A stretch of DNA of 64,000 nt from Xanthobacter dioxanivorans (GTDB lineage: Bacteria; Pseudomonadota; Alphaproteobacteria; Rhizobiales; Xanthobacteraceae), in contig NZ_CP063362.1 in the NCBI RefSeq assembly GCF_016807805.1, forward strand, positions 1,612,001-1,676,000. The letters are read 5' to 3'. Shown here in pieces: positions 1 through 8,301 of this stretch. The position numbers and the translations under genes are program-made. The stretch's first letter is position 1. The number at the start of each line of letters is the position of its first letter. The notes below the pieces were generated by a model, which worked only from the letters and a program-made list of their open reading frames with translations, was not told the DNA's origin and did not search any database.

Positions 1-460
1 GGCCGTGGACCTGCTCGTGGCCATGCAGGCCGCCCGCACCCATCTCGCGCTCGTCATCGACGAGTATGGCGGAACCGATGGCCTCGTCTCCATCGAGGAC
101 GTGGTGGAGGAGATCGTCGGCGAGATCGAGGACGAGCACGACGAGGCCGCCGATACCCTGCTCGTGCGCCAGCCCGACGGCAGCTTCCTCGCCGACGCGC
201 GCACTCCCCTCGAAGCTGCCGTTGAGGTGCTGGGCTCCACCTTCGCCACCGAGGAAGCCCTCGACGAGGTGGACAGTCTGGGCGGCCTTCTGGTGTCGAT
301 CGCCTCGCGCGTGCCGAGGCAGGGCGAGACCATCTCCCTGCCGGGCGGCTTCGCGGCGGAGGTCCTGGAGGCGGATCCCCGCCGGGTCAAGAAGCTGCGC
401 ATCATTCCCCCGCGGGAGGCCCCGATAGGGGCCGACGATGCGGGCGAGCCCCAAGCCTGA
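1..460 (+). CDS. corC: CorC/TlyC-family CBS-domain protein, C-terminal part (5' end outside window)
   Basis: Only the last ~152 codons are present; the frame is open to the first base of the window, so the gene is cut by the window edge. The visible part starts inside the second CBS domain (VIDEYGGTDGLVSIEDVVEE, then IVGEIEDEHD). It continues into the small C-terminal CorC_HlyC domain (DSLGGLLV, GFAAEVLEADPRRVKKLRI). Family members are soluble or membrane-tethered CBS proteins linked to Mg2+/Co2+ efflux; in rhizobia the gene sits between ybeY and lnt, as it does here. The stop lies 8 bases before the lnt start, so the two are probably co-transcribed. The GTG at base 5 is internal, not a real start. 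Confidence 0.9.
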   Translation, partial: AVDLLVAMQAARTHLALVIDEYGGTDGLVSIEDVVEEIVGEIEDEHDEAADTLLVRQPDGSFLADARTPLEAAVEVLGSTFATEEALDEVDSLGGLLVSIASRVPRQGETISLPGGFAAEVLEADPRRVKKLRIIPPREAPIGADDAGEPQA

Positions 461-468
461 CGCCGCAC

Positions 469-2088
469 GTGAGCACTTCGGTGGCGATCGCGTCCCTGCG
501 CGGACGGTTCCTCGTGCTCCGTGCCCTCGCGGGATGGCGCCGGCGCTTTCTGGCCTGTGGCGCCGGGGCGCTCGGCGCCCTCGCCATGCCGCCCTTCGGC
601 CTGTGGCCAATACTGGCGGTGAGCTTTCCGGTACTGGTGCTGCTGCTGGACGCGCCCGCGACTTCCTGGCGGGCGCGCCTGACCGCCGCCGCCGGTGCCG
701 GCTGGTGGTTCGGCTTCGGCTATTTCCTCGCCTCGCTGTGGTGGATCGGCGCCGCGCTGCTGGTGGAAGCGGATGTGTTCGGCTGGCTGTTGCCGTTCGC
801 AGTCATCGCCATGCCGGCGGGCCTTGCCCTGTTCACCGCCCTCGGCGCGGTGATCGCACGGCTCTTGTGGTCCCGCGGGGCCATGCGCCTGTTCGCCTTC
901 GCCTTCGGGCTGACGGTGGCGGAATGGCTACGTGGCCACGTGCTCACCGGCTTTCCCTGGAACACGTTCGGCTATGCCTTCTCGGACTCGCTCGTGCTGC
1001 TGCAGAGCGCCTCGCTGGTTGGCGCCTACGGCCTGACCTTCTTCGCGCTGCTGCTGCTGGCAACCCCGGTGCTGCTGCTGCGGCCGGGGCGCGGCGGCCC
1101 GGCGGGCGTGGCACTGGCCGGCCTGGTGCTGGCCGGGGCGGCGCTGTGGGGCGCCCACCGGCTTGCCGCCACCCCGATACCCGACGTGCCCGGCGTCGCA
1201 CTGCGCGTGATGCAGCCGAACGTGCCGCAGGACAAGAAGTTCGCCTACGACCGGCGGCGGGAGATCCTCAAGGACTATCTGGAGCTCAGCGCGCGGCCCA
1301 GCACGACCTATCCCCGGGGCCTCGCCGACGTGACGGTACTGGTCTGGCCGGAATCCGCCTTTCCCTTCATCTATGAGCGCGAGCCGTGGGCGGCCGAGGA
1401 CATTGCCGCCGCCCTTCCGCCCAACGTGACCCTCGTGACCGGCGCGGTGCGCTACGATTTTCCGCCCAAAGGGCAGGTGTCGCCGTTCTTCAACGCGATC
1501 CGCGTCATCGATGCCGAGGGCCGGGTGCTGCACAACACGGATAAGGTGCACCTCGTGCCCTTCGGCGAGTATCTGCCGTTCCAGGCGACCCTCGAAAGCC
1601 TCGGCCTCGAACAACTTACGCGTGTACGAGGTGGTTTCTCATCCGGGGCGACGTTCGCGCCCCTGAGCGTGCCCGGCCTGCCACCGGTCGCCCCGCTGGT
1701 ATGTTACGAAATTATCTTTCCAGGAAAGGTAGTTCCGGCAGGCCCCCGCCCCGGCCTCATGCTCAATCTTACGAATGACGCATGGTTCGGAACCACGCCC
1801 GGACCCTATCAGCACTTCGCCCAGGCGCGGATGCGAGCGGTGGAGGAAGGTCTTCCGCTGGTGCGCGCGGCCAACACCGGCATCTCGGCCATCATCGATC
1901 CTCTGGGTCGAATCGTCGCACTCTCTCATCTGGGCGAGGAGGGGCTCGTCGACGGGCCTTTGCCACAATCTCTGGAAACGGTTCCCGCTGCGGGGCGTTT
2001 TCCTCAAATCATCCCGGCCATGCTGCTTCTGGCAGCGCTCACGCTTGCTGCAATGCCACTTTCCGGTTGTGTTACACGTTTAGGTTGA
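469..2088 (+). CDS. lnt: Apolipoprotein N-acyltransferase Lnt
   Basis: Inner-membrane enzyme that adds the third acyl chain to the N-terminal cysteine of lipoproteins. At 539 residues it has the usual length. The N-terminal half is a bundle of hydrophobic segments (about residues 30-225) and the C-terminal half a nitrilase-like domain. The catalytic triad is visible: Glu295 in VWPESAFPF, Lys359 in DKVHLVPFGEYLP and Cys412 in LVCYEIIFPG. A short hydrophobic stretch ends the protein. The GTG start at 469 fits the 8-base gap after corC and gives the expected N-terminus. In Sinorhizobium the orthologue (actA) is needed for acid tolerance and lies next to the regulator phrR, matching the next gene. 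Confidence 0.96.
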   Translation: MSTSVAIASLRGRFLVLRALAGWRRRFLACGAGALGALAMPPFGLWPILAVSFPVLVLLLDAPATSWRARLTAAAGAGWWFGFGYFLASLWWIGAALLVEADVFGWLLPFAVIAMPAGLALFTALGAVIARLLWSRGAMRLFAFAFGLTVAEWLRGHVLTGFPWNTFGYAFSDSLVLLQSASLVGAYGLTFFALLLLATPVLLLRPGRGGPAGVALAGLVLAGAALWGAHRLAATPIPDVPGVALRVMQPNVPQDKKFAYDRRREILKDYLELSARPSTTYPRGLADVTVLVWPESAFPFIYEREPWAAEDIAAALPPNVTLVTGAVRYDFPPKGQVSPFFNAIRVIDAEGRVLHNTDKVHLVPFGEYLPFQATLESLGLEQLTRVRGGFSSGATFAPLSVPGLPPVAPLVCYEIIFPGKVVPAGPRPGLMLNLTNDAWFGTTPGPYQHFAQARMRAVEEGLPLVRAANTGISAIIDPLGRIVALSHLGEEGLVDGPLPQSLETVPAAGRFPQIIPAMLLLAALTLAAMPLSGCVTRLG

Positions 2089-2135
2089 TCGACGCTCGCA
2101 CTTTGTATGCCTATGTTCCCGGCGATCAGGGCAGC

Positions 2136-2150
2136 CTTCGCTTTGCGAAG
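2136..2150. promoter_or_regulatory. Short inverted repeat upstream of the PraR-like gene
   Basis: CTTCGC-TTT-GCGAAG, a perfect 6-bp inverted repeat with a 3-base centre, lies 35 bases before the regulator start in the 96-base gap after lnt. It could be an operator (autoregulation) or a small RNA hairpin. There is no T-run, so a terminator is less likely. Confidence 0.35.
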
Positions 2151-2184
2151 TATCGAGTAATCTTTTCCGACAGCCGGAGAGACC

Positions 2185-2592
2185 ATGGTCAAGAAGGCGC
2201 CGAATCCTATCGACAAACACGTCGGCTCACGCGTGCGCATGCGACGCATGATGGTGAGCATGAGCCAGGAGAAACTAGGCGAGCATCTCGGTATCACGTT
2301 CCAGCAGATCCAGAAATACGAAAAAGGAACGAACCGTATCGGCGCCAGCCGGCTGCAGCAGATTTCCATCGTTCTGGGCGTCCCGGTCGCGTTCTTCTTC
2401 GAAGGCGCCCCGACCGTCGGTCCGGAGGGTGAGGGATTTTCTGAGGAACAATCCCCAGCCTACGTTTCCGACTTCCTCGCCACCTCGGACGGGCTGACCT
2501 TGACGCGCAATTTCATGCGCATTCCCGACCCGAAGGTCCGCCGGCGCATCGTCGATCTCGTGATCGCCATTGCCGGAGAAGCCGAAGGCTGA
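2185..2592 (+). CDS. praR: XRE-family DNA-binding regulator, PraR/PhrR-like
   Basis: A 135-residue protein with a Cro/C1-type helix-turn-helix at about residues 12-66 (VRMRRMMVSMSQEKLGEHLG, ITFQQIQKYEKGTNRI, LGVPVAFFFE). The C-terminal half is short and acidic, ending in a helical segment (RRRIVDLVIAIAGEAE). The start is supported by GGAGAG seven bases upstream. Domain layout and position between lnt and metK match the rhizobial regulators PhrR (low-pH induced) and PraR (represses surface, quorum-sensing and, in Azorhizobium, reb genes). Assignment of the symbol rests on this similarity and synteny, not on a search. Perfect inverted repeats flank the gene on both sides. Confidence 0.8.
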   Translation: MVKKAPNPIDKHVGSRVRMRRMMVSMSQEKLGEHLGITFQQIQKYEKGTNRIGASRLQQISIVLGVPVAFFFEGAPTVGPEGEGFSEEQSPAYVSDFLATSDGLTLTRNFMRIPDPKVRRRIVDLVIAIAGEAEG

Positions 2593-2594
2593 AT

Positions 2595-2616
2595 CGTTCG
2601 GTAAACCGAACGTTTT
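2595..2616 (+). terminator. Perfect hairpin plus T-run after the PraR-like gene
   Basis: CGTTCGGT-AA-ACCGAACG followed by TTTT, beginning three bases after the praR stop. The stem is perfect and the U-run short, so it may act as a weak terminator or attenuator before metK. Being a perfect palindrome it could also be a protein-binding site. Confidence 0.5.
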
Positions 2617-2703
2617 CGGCCCGACGATCTTGACCGTTCGCAGCCGCGTTGCCACAAGTGCGGAATGCCGCAACGCGGTACGGACGAAAAAAGGGGCCGA
2701 GAC
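2616..2703 (+). promoter_or_regulatory. Structured metK leader with possible ribosome-site occlusion
   Basis: Two pairings are visible. TCGGCCC (2616-2622) is exactly complementary to GGGCCGA (2694-2700), which covers the metK ribosome-binding site. Inside that, CCGCGTTG (2644-2651) pairs perfectly with CAACGCGG (2671-2678), with a smaller CGG/CCG stem stacked in its loop. This is the layout expected of a translation-controlling leader. It does not match the SAM-II or SAM/SAH consensus as I remember them, so ligand control is only a proposal. Confidence 0.4.
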
Positions 2704-3897
2704 ATGGCGCGTCAGTCCTACCTTTTCACGAGCGAATCCGTCTCCGAAGGCCATCCGGACAAGGTCTGCGACCGTATTTCCGATGAAGTGGTGGACACCT
2801 TCTTCCGCACCGCCGAGGTCGAGGGCTGGGATCCGAGCCAGATCCGCGTCGCCTGCGAGACGCTCGCCACCACCAACAAGGTGGTGATCGCCGGCGAGAC
2901 TCGCGGGCCCTCGTCCATCACCAGGGACCTGCTGTCCCACGCCGCGCGCCTTGCCATCAAGGACATCGGCTACGAGCAGGACGGCTTCCACTGGGAGAAG
3001 GCGGACGTGGACGTGCTGCTGCACGCCCAGTCCGCCGACATCGCCCAGGGTGTGGACATCGCGGGCAACAAGGACGAAGGCGCCGGCGACCAGGGCATCA
3101 TGTTCGGCTACGCCGTCCGCGAGACCCCCGAGCTGATGCCCGCGCCCATCTACTATGCCCACAAGATCCTGAAGACCCTGGCGGAAGCCCGCCATTCCGG
3201 CGAGACGCACGCTCTGGGGCCCGACGCCAAGAGTCAGGTCACCGTCCAGTATGAGGGCGGCAAGCCGGTGGGCGTGACCCAGATCGTGCTGTCCACCCAG
3301 CATCTCGACGAGCACCTCACCTCCCATGACGTGAAGTCCATCGTCGAGCCCTACATCCGCAAGACACTGCCGGATGGCTGGGTGAGCGACGCCACCGTCT
3401 GGCACGTCAACCCCACCGGCAAGTTCGTCATCGGCGGACCGGACGGCGATTGCGGCCTCACTGGCCGCAAGATCATCGTGGACACCTACGGCGGCGCGGC
3501 GCCCCACGGCGGCGGCGCCTTCTCCGGCAAGGATCCGACCAAGGTGGATCGCTCGGCCGCCTATGCCGCGCGCTACCTCGCCAAGAACGTGGTGGCGGCG
3601 GAACTGGCGGATCGCGCCACCATCCAGCTCGCTTACGCCATCGGCGTGTCCGATCCGCTCGCGGTCTATGTGGACCTGCACGGCACTGGCAAGGTGGACG
3701 AGGCCAAGCTCGAGAAGGTGCTGCGCGAGGTCATGAACCTGCGCCCCCGCGGCATCCGCGAGCATCTCGGCCTCACCAAGCCGATTTATGCCCGCACCTC
3801 CGCCTACGGCCATTTCGGCCGCGCGCCGGAAGCCGACGGCGGCTTCTCCTGGGAGAAGACCGACCTGGTGGATGCGCTGAAGTCCGCGGTGGCCTGA
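2704..3897 (+). CDS. metK: S-adenosylmethionine synthetase MetK
   Basis: Makes S-adenosylmethionine from methionine and ATP in the cytosol. The ATG at 2704 gives 397 residues and the standard N-terminus ending in [20 protein letters not shown]; an in-frame upstream ATG at 2665 lies in the leader and is less likely. AAGGGG lies 7-12 bases upstream. Family motifs are visible: the ATP/metal motif GHPDKVCD, the hexapeptide GAGDQG in the middle, and the C-terminal P-loop-like segment [19 protein letters not shown]. The leader folds over the ribosome site (see separate entry). A strong hairpin follows the stop, so metK probably forms its own transcription unit or ends one begun at praR. Confidence 0.97.
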   Translation: MARQSYLFTSESVSEGHPDKVCDRISDEVVDTFFRTAEVEGWDPSQIRVACETLATTNKVVIAGETRGPSSITRDLLSHAARLAIKDIGYEQDGFHWEKADVDVLLHAQSADIAQGVDIAGNKDEGAGDQGIMFGYAVRETPELMPAPIYYAHKILKTLAEARHSGETHALGPDAKSQVTVQYEGGKPVGVTQIVLSTQHLDEHLTSHDVKSIVEPYIRKTLPDGWVSDATVWHVNPTGKFVIGGPDGDCGLTGRKIIVDTYGGAAPHGGGAFSGKDPTKVDRSAAYAARYLAKNVVAAELADRATIQLAYAIGVSDPLAVYVDLHGTGKVDEAKLEKVLREVMNLRPRGIREHLGLTKPIYARTSAYGHFGRAPEADGGFSWEKTDLVDALKSAVA

Positions 3898-3918
3898 GGC
3901 CTCCTCAAGACCCTCAAG

Positions 3919-3957
3919 ACGGCGGCAGGCCTTTGCGGGCCGGCCGCCGTTCTGCTT
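3919..3957 (+). terminator. Rho-independent terminator after metK
   Basis: ACGGCGGC (3919-3926) pairs with GCCGCCGT (3943-3950), with further GGCC pairing inside the loop, followed by a T-rich tail (TTCTGCTTT). It lies 22 bases after the metK stop. Confidence 0.7.
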
Positions 3958-4020
3958 TAAGGCGTGCCTTGCGCGCAGTCCGGCCCGTGCGCACGTCCCT
4001 CGAACGACCACGCTTGTGCG

Positions 4021-4731
4021 ATGCATGTGATGACGCAAGACGAGCAGCGCCACGGCGCCTTCTACGGCCGTCGTGTTGGCAAGGCGCTGCGTGGTGTCCA
4101 GCAGGACGCCATTGCGCGTCTCCTCCCCACCTACCGCCTCGATCTCAAGGACGCCGCGGCACCGCGCGACCTTTTCCCTGGTCCGGTCGCGGGCCTGTGG
4201 CTGGAGATCGGCTTCGGTGGCGGCGAGCACCTTCTCGCCCATGCCATCCGCCGGCCCGACATGGGCTTCATCGGCGTCGAGCCGTTCCTGAACGGCATGG
4301 CGCGGATGCTGGTGGACCTGGAGGCCAGCGCCCTCTCCAACATCCGCCTGTTCGACCAGGATGCCGCACTGCTGCTCGACCGGCTGCCGGCCGGGTGCCT
4401 GGACGGCGCCGACCTGTTCTATCCCGATCCCTGGCCCAAGCGGCGGCACTGGAAACGGCGGTTTGTGCGGCCGGACAATCTCGACCGCCTTGCCCGCGCC
4501 ATCCGTCCCGGCGGGAGCTTCCGCTTCGCCTCGGACGTGACCGACTATGTGGGCTGGACGCTGGCCGCCGTCAGGGATCACGGGGCCTTCCACTGGACCG
4601 CCGAGCGCGCGGACGACTGGCGCCGTCCCTTTCCGCACTGGCCCGGCACGCGCTACGAGGCCAAGGCGGTCGAGGACGGACGCGTTCCCACCTATCTCAC
4701 CTTTGCGCGCGCTCAGGCCCCCGCCGCGTGA
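4021..4731 (+). CDS. trmB: tRNA (guanine-N7-)-methyltransferase TrmB
   Basis: SAM-dependent enzyme that methylates G46 in tRNA variable loops. Visible motifs are the SAM-binding LEIGFGGGEHLLAHA near residue 62 and the family motif YPDPWPKRRHWKRRF further on. The frame is open upstream to a GTG at 3964, but the extra residues have no family likeness. ATG 4021 or ATG 4030 (MTQDEQRHGAFYGRR) are the plausible starts; neither has a strong ribosome site. The last 19 bases overlap the end of the convergent gene on the minus strand. Confidence 0.93.
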   Translation: MHVMTQDEQRHGAFYGRRVGKALRGVQQDAIARLLPTYRLDLKDAAAPRDLFPGPVAGLWLEIGFGGGEHLLAHAIRRPDMGFIGVEPFLNGMARMLVDLEASALSNIRLFDQDAALLLDRLPAGCLDGADLFYPDPWPKRRHWKRRFVRPDNLDRLARAIRPGGSFRFASDVTDYVGWTLAAVRDHGAFHWTAERADDWRRPFPHWPGTRYEAKAVEDGRVPTYLTFARAQAPAA

Positions 4732-5591
4732 AGCGCGCGCAGCCCTTCGCGGTAGGTGGGAAAGGCGAGGCGCACCCCCAGTTCGTCCTTCAGCCGGGCG
4801 TTGGCGACACGCTTGTTGCCGGCCCAGAAGGTGAGCGCCATGGGGCTCATGGTGCGCGCCGCCTCGGCGAAGGGGATGGCGGGCGGCACCGGCACGCCGA
4901 GAAGTTCCGCCGCATAGGCGATGGGATCGGCGGGTGAAGCCGGCAGATCGTCGGTCACGTTGACGATGCCGCCGAAGCGCTGGTCCACCACGGCGAGGAT
5001 GGTGCGCGCGATGTCGTCCACGTGGATGCGGTTGAACACCTGCCCCGGCTTGTCGATGCGCCGCGCCTCCCCCGCCTTCAGCTGCACCAGGGCGTTGCGC
5101 CCGGGACCGTAGATGCCGGCGAGACGCAGAACCGCCACCGGCACGCCGCCCGCCCGGCCGAAGGCCAGCCATTCCTCCTCCGCCTTCAGGCGCCGCTCCA
5201 GCCGCGGGCTGCCGGCGCGCGGCGGGGTCGTCTCATCCACCCATGCCCCGCCGTGGTCGCCATAGACCCCGAGGGTGGTGAGGTAGACCACCTGCCGCAG
5301 CCCCCCCTCCGCCAATACCGTCCGGGCGCAGCGCAACACCGGGTCGCCCCGCTCGTCCGGCGGTGCCGATACCAGCAGCACCTCCGCCGCTTTCAGGGCC
5401 GGGGACAGGTCCTGCGAAAGGCTTTCACCATCAAACAGGTGCGGCGCCACGCCCGCCGGCAGGCCGGCGAGGCGCTCCGCCGTCCGGGCCGTCCCGATGA
5501 CGCGGGGGAAGGCGGCCGGGTGCCGTGCGGCCAGATGGCGGGCGCAATAGCCGAAGCCCAGGGCGGCGAGGCAGGTGGGGGAAGAGCTCAT
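4713..5591 (-). CDS. NAD(P)-binding SDR/epimerase-like protein (YeeZ type)
   Basis: A 292-residue Rossmann-fold protein. The N-terminus has an atypical glycine-rich dinucleotide loop (AALGFGYCARHLA). It is followed by VYLTTLGVYGDHGGAWVDE, the segment that in extended SDR/epimerases carries the catalytic Thr/Ser and Tyr (TLGVYG), then LRLAGIYGPGRN and NRIHVDDIARTI. Members of this group are annotated as NAD-dependent epimerases, but the substrate is unknown. It converges on trmB with a 19-base overlap. plsC ends 49 bases upstream on the same strand, so it may be the last gene of a mur-plsC-SDR unit. Confidence 0.85.
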   Translation of the reverse strand: MSSSPTCLAALGFGYCARHLAARHPAAFPRVIGTARTAERLAGLPAGVAPHLFDGESLSQDLSPALKAAEVLLVSAPPDERGDPVLRCARTVLAEGGLRQVVYLTTLGVYGDHGGAWVDETTPPRAGSPRLERRLKAEEEWLAFGRAGGVPVAVLRLAGIYGPGRNALVQLKAGEARRIDKPGQVFNRIHVDDIARTILAVVDQRFGGIVNVTDDLPASPADPIAYAAELLGVPVPPAIPFAEAARTMSPMALTFWAGNKRVANARLKDELGVRLAFPTYREGLRALHAAGA

Positions 5592-5640
5592 GGTGCGGTG
5601 ATGCCGCAGCCGGAGGCCGCAGACAAGGGCCGACGGCCCC

Positions 5641-6522
5641 TCAGCCGGCGCGGCCGGCGAGGGAGAGGGCGCACATATGGCGCACCGCCGCCTCGCAGGC
5701 CCGCGTCACGCTCTTGCGGTCATGGGCGGCATCGAGTTGCAGCGGCGCGCCGAAGGTCACCTCCACGTCGAGGGCGCCCTGCCGCAGCACGTCGAGAAGA
5801 TGCGGGGCAAGCGACATGTCGCCGAACCAGGCGGCGACGGGTCGGTGTCGGCGTCCCATGGGCACGCCCTGGAGCCGCACATAGGCGACGGCGAGGGGCT
5901 GCACCACCACCTCCTCGGTGGCCGCGAACGCCTCGCGCACCGCCCCCACGAGGGCGGTGCGGAAGGGCAGGACCCGATTGCCATCGCTGGAGGTGCCTTC
6001 GGCGAAGAGCACCACCGGATCGCCCTCGTGCAGGCGGCTGGCGATCTCCCGGTTCACCTCGCCGGTGGCCTGGCGGCGCTGGCGGTCCACGAAGACGGTG
6101 CGCTGGAACCGGGCCAGAAGGCCGATGACCGGCCAGCCGGCCACCTCGCTCTTCGCCACGAAGAACAGAGGCGTGAGCGAACCGACGACCGATATGTCCA
6201 GCCAGGAGGCGTGATTGGCGAGAAGAAGCAGAGGGCGGCCGGAGGCCGGCGCGCCGCGGACGCTCACCCGCACGCCGATCAGCCGCAGCAGCAGGCGGTG
6301 GTAGAGCACCGGAATCCGGCGCCGGGCGGGCAGGCGCAGGCGCAGGGAAAGCCACTGCAGCGGGATGCCGACGATGGTCACCGCCGCCACCAGCACCAGC
6401 ACCGCGCCCATGCGCAGCCGGTCGAGGAGGCGCGACAGGGCCGGCCGTTCGGGACCAAGATCGTCCACGCCTGCGCCGTCACCGGGGGCGGCCCGGGCGC
6501 CGGCACCGCCGGGGGATGTCAC
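5641..6522 (-). CDS. plsC: 1-acyl-sn-glycerol-3-phosphate acyltransferase (PlsC family)
   Basis: Membrane enzyme that acylates lysophosphatidic acid to phosphatidic acid in phospholipid synthesis. The acyltransferase blocks are clear: block I NHASWLD (HX4D), block II near FVDRQRRQATGE, block III FAEGTSSDGNRVLPF, and a proline-containing block IV (VVVQPLAVAYVR). A hydrophobic segment at about residues 35-60 should anchor it. The start overlaps the stop of mur by four bases (ATGA), pointing to translational coupling. The N-terminal ~35 residues are Gly/Ala-rich and poorly conserved. An ornithine-lipid acyltransferase (OlsA) role is possible for this family. Confidence 0.92.
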   Translation of the reverse strand: MTSPGGAGARAAPGDGAGVDDLGPERPALSRLLDRLRMGAVLVLVAAVTIVGIPLQWLSLRLRLPARRRIPVLYHRLLLRLIGVRVSVRGAPASGRPLLLLANHASWLDISVVGSLTPLFFVAKSEVAGWPVIGLLARFQRTVFVDRQRRQATGEVNREIASRLHEGDPVVLFAEGTSSDGNRVLPFRTALVGAVREAFAATEEVVVQPLAVAYVRLQGVPMGRRHRPVAAWFGDMSLAPHLLDVLRQGALDVEVTFGAPLQLDAAHDRKSVTRACEAAVRHMCALSLAGRAG

Positions 6523-6950
6523 GGCTTCTCGTCCTCGTCGAGGGGGACGGCATAGAGTTCGAGCCGATGGCCCCGCAGCTTGAAGCCGAGGCGACGGGCG
6601 ATGGCCTCCTGGAGGGCTTCGATCTCCTCGGAGCGGAACTCGATGACCCGGCCGGTGCGCAGGTCGATGAGGTGGTCGTGGTGCTCGTCGGGCATCTGCT
6701 CGTAGCGGGCCCGGCCGTCGCCGAAATCGTGCCGCTCGATGATGCCGGCGTCCTCCAGCATCTTCACCGTACGGTAGACCGTCGAGATGGAGATGTTGTC
6801 GTCGATGGCGACCGCACGGCGGTGGAGTTCCTCCACGTCCGGATGGTCCTGCGCGCCGGACAGCACGCGGGCGATGATGCGCCGCTGTTCCGTCATCCTC
6901 ATGCCCTTGGCGAGGCAGGCCTCTTCGATGACGCTGATCTTGTCGCTCAA
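6519..6950 (-). CDS. mur: Fur-family metal regulator, Mur/alphaproteobacterial Fur type
   Basis: A 143-residue repressor with the Fur winged helix (RMTEQRRIIARVL, ISISTVYRTVKMLEDAGII) and the dimer/metal domain. The regulatory metal site is HHDHLIDLRTGRVIEF. In classical Fur this stretch reads HHDHLICxxCGxVxEF; both cysteines are absent here, as in the manganese-responsive Mur proteins of rhizobia. The gene probably represses metal uptake in response to Mn2+ (or Fe2+) and is co-transcribed with plsC (4-base overlap). A rimI-mur neighbourhood is common in Hyphomicrobiales. Confidence 0.9.
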   Translation of the reverse strand: MSDKISVIEEACLAKGMRMTEQRRIIARVLSGAQDHPDVEELHRRAVAIDDNISISTVYRTVKMLEDAGIIERHDFGDGRARYEQMPDEHHDHLIDLRTGRVIEFRSEEIEALQEAIARRLGFKLRGHRLELYAVPLDEDEKP

Positions 6951-7029
6951 GCGCGACCTCCGAACGACGGCGGGGGGACTGGCTGCCTTATCGCCCTCCC
7001 GTCCCTTCCCTGCAAGGGGGCCATCCGTC

Positions 7030-7506
7030 TCAGAAATCGCGCCTCAGCATGAGCGCGTCGGCGCCGCCCGCATAGTAGCCGCGCCGCCGCCCGGTCTCCC
7101 GGTAGCCGAGGGTGCGATAAAGGGCGAGGGCGGCGACGTTGGCTTCCTCCACCTCGAGGAACGAGGTGGTGACGCCCTCGCTGGCGAGCCGGGCGAGGTG
7201 GTGGGAGAGCAGCAGCCGGCCGATGCCGCGCCGGCGCCGGTCGGTGACCACCGCCACGGTGAGCACTTCGGCTTCCGGCGGCACCACATGGGAAAGGATG
7301 AAGCCGACCGGCGCGCGGCGCCCGCCGCCACACGCGACGTGAGCCCTCACGGCACGCTCCGCCAGAAGGCGCTCGAACTCATCGACGCCCCAGCCACGGG
7401 CAAAGGCGCGCGCGTGAATCGCCGCAAGATGCGGGATGTCGTCGGCGCAGGCCTCCCTGAGGCGCGGCGGTCGTGGCGGAAAGAGACGGTCGAGGAGGTG
7501 CATCAT
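7030..7506 (-). CDS. rimI: Ribosomal-protein-alanine N-acetyltransferase RimI
   Basis: GNAT-fold acetyltransferase of 158 residues. The acetyl-CoA binding motif is visible as LTVAVVTDRRRRGIGRLLL, followed by FLEVEEANVAALALYRTLGY and a Tyr-containing tail (RRRGYY). RimI acetylates the N-terminal alanine of ribosomal protein S18. The frame is open further upstream into tsaB, but MMHLLDRLF at 7506 is the natural start, 11 bases after the tsaB stop. Pairing of tsaB with rimI is widespread and supports both calls. Confidence 0.92.
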   Translation of the reverse strand: MMHLLDRLFPPRPPRLREACADDIPHLAAIHARAFARGWGVDEFERLLAERAVRAHVACGGGRRAPVGFILSHVVPPEAEVLTVAVVTDRRRRGIGRLLLSHHLARLASEGVTTSFLEVEEANVAALALYRTLGYRETGRRRGYYAGGADALMLRRDF

Positions 7507-7516
7507 GGCGGGCACA

Positions 7517-8200
7517 TCAGCGGCGGGCGATGCGCGCCTTGTCCTGGGGCTTGGCATCCGGCGCGCGCAGATAGAGCGGGCGCGGCTCCGCCGCCTCGGG
7601 ATCCGCGACCGCGCCGAGGCGGGCCACCCAGGCCACATCCGCGGCCGCTGCATCATCCACCGAAAGCGGCTCCTGCTCGGAGGGCGGCCACGCGTCGGCG
7701 ACGAGCTGGGCTCCCGACCCCACCAGACGCACCGCGCCGATGGCCACCGAGCGCGCCGCCTCGCGCACGCTGGTCACCCGCGCGGCGATGAGGGTGCGGG
7801 CGCCGACGCCAAACATCTGCAGATAGACGTGGCCATGCCGCGCGTCGATGGCGCTGACCACGGGCACGGCATCGTCCTGGGCGAGGTAGGGTGCGGCGAG
7901 CGCAGCCAAGGTGGTGACCCCCACCACCGGCCGGTTGGCGGTGAGGCCGAAGCCACGGGCGGCGGAGAGCCCCACGCGCAAGCCGGTGAAGCTGCCGGGG
8001 CCGATGGTCACGGCGATGCGGGCCAGGTGCTCGAAATCGAGCCCGGCCGCCGCCATTACCTGCTCCACGAGCGGGATCAGCGCTTCCGCGTGACCCCGCT
8101 CCATGAGCAGGGAATCACCCGAAACGATCGCATCCGCCTCGGTGTCGAGCACCGCGGCGGAGCAGGCGCCGAGCGCCGTGTCTATGGCAAGAACGTACAT
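7517..8200 (-). CDS. tsaB: tRNA threonylcarbamoyladenosine biosynthesis protein TsaB
   Basis: A 227-residue ASKHA-fold protein that partners TsaD in making the t6A modification of ANN-decoding tRNAs. The N-terminus LAIDTALGACSAAVLD and the motif GPGSFTGLRVGLSAARGF are diagnostic. The start is ATG 8200 (MYVLAIDT); the frame extends 24 codons upstream without family similarity. rimI follows at 11 bases. The C-terminal ~40 residues contain the usual PLYLRAPDAK ending. Confidence 0.94.
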   Translation of the reverse strand: MYVLAIDTALGACSAAVLDTEADAIVSGDSLLMERGHAEALIPLVEQVMAAAGLDFEHLARIAVTIGPGSFTGLRVGLSAARGFGLTANRPVVGVTTLAALAAPYLAQDDAVPVVSAIDARHGHVYLQMFGVGARTLIAARVTSVREAARSVAIGAVRLVGSGAQLVADAWPPSEQEPLSVDDAAAADVAWVARLGAVADPEAAEPRPLYLRAPDAKPQDKARIARR

Positions 8201-8301
8201 GAACGCGGGTGCCCCAATCGCCGCCACGATCAACCGAAACCGGGACGTTGGGAAGCAACCCGACCCGCTCACATTCGAGAAAGGTTAATGGCACCGTTCT
8301 C

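Noticed and set aside
2275..5172. A 965-codon open frame on the minus strand across metK and trmB
   Set aside because: It is antisense to well-identified genes and overlaps the SDR gene in another frame; its composition (Arg/Gly/His-rich) is that of a GC-rich codon shadow, with no domain.
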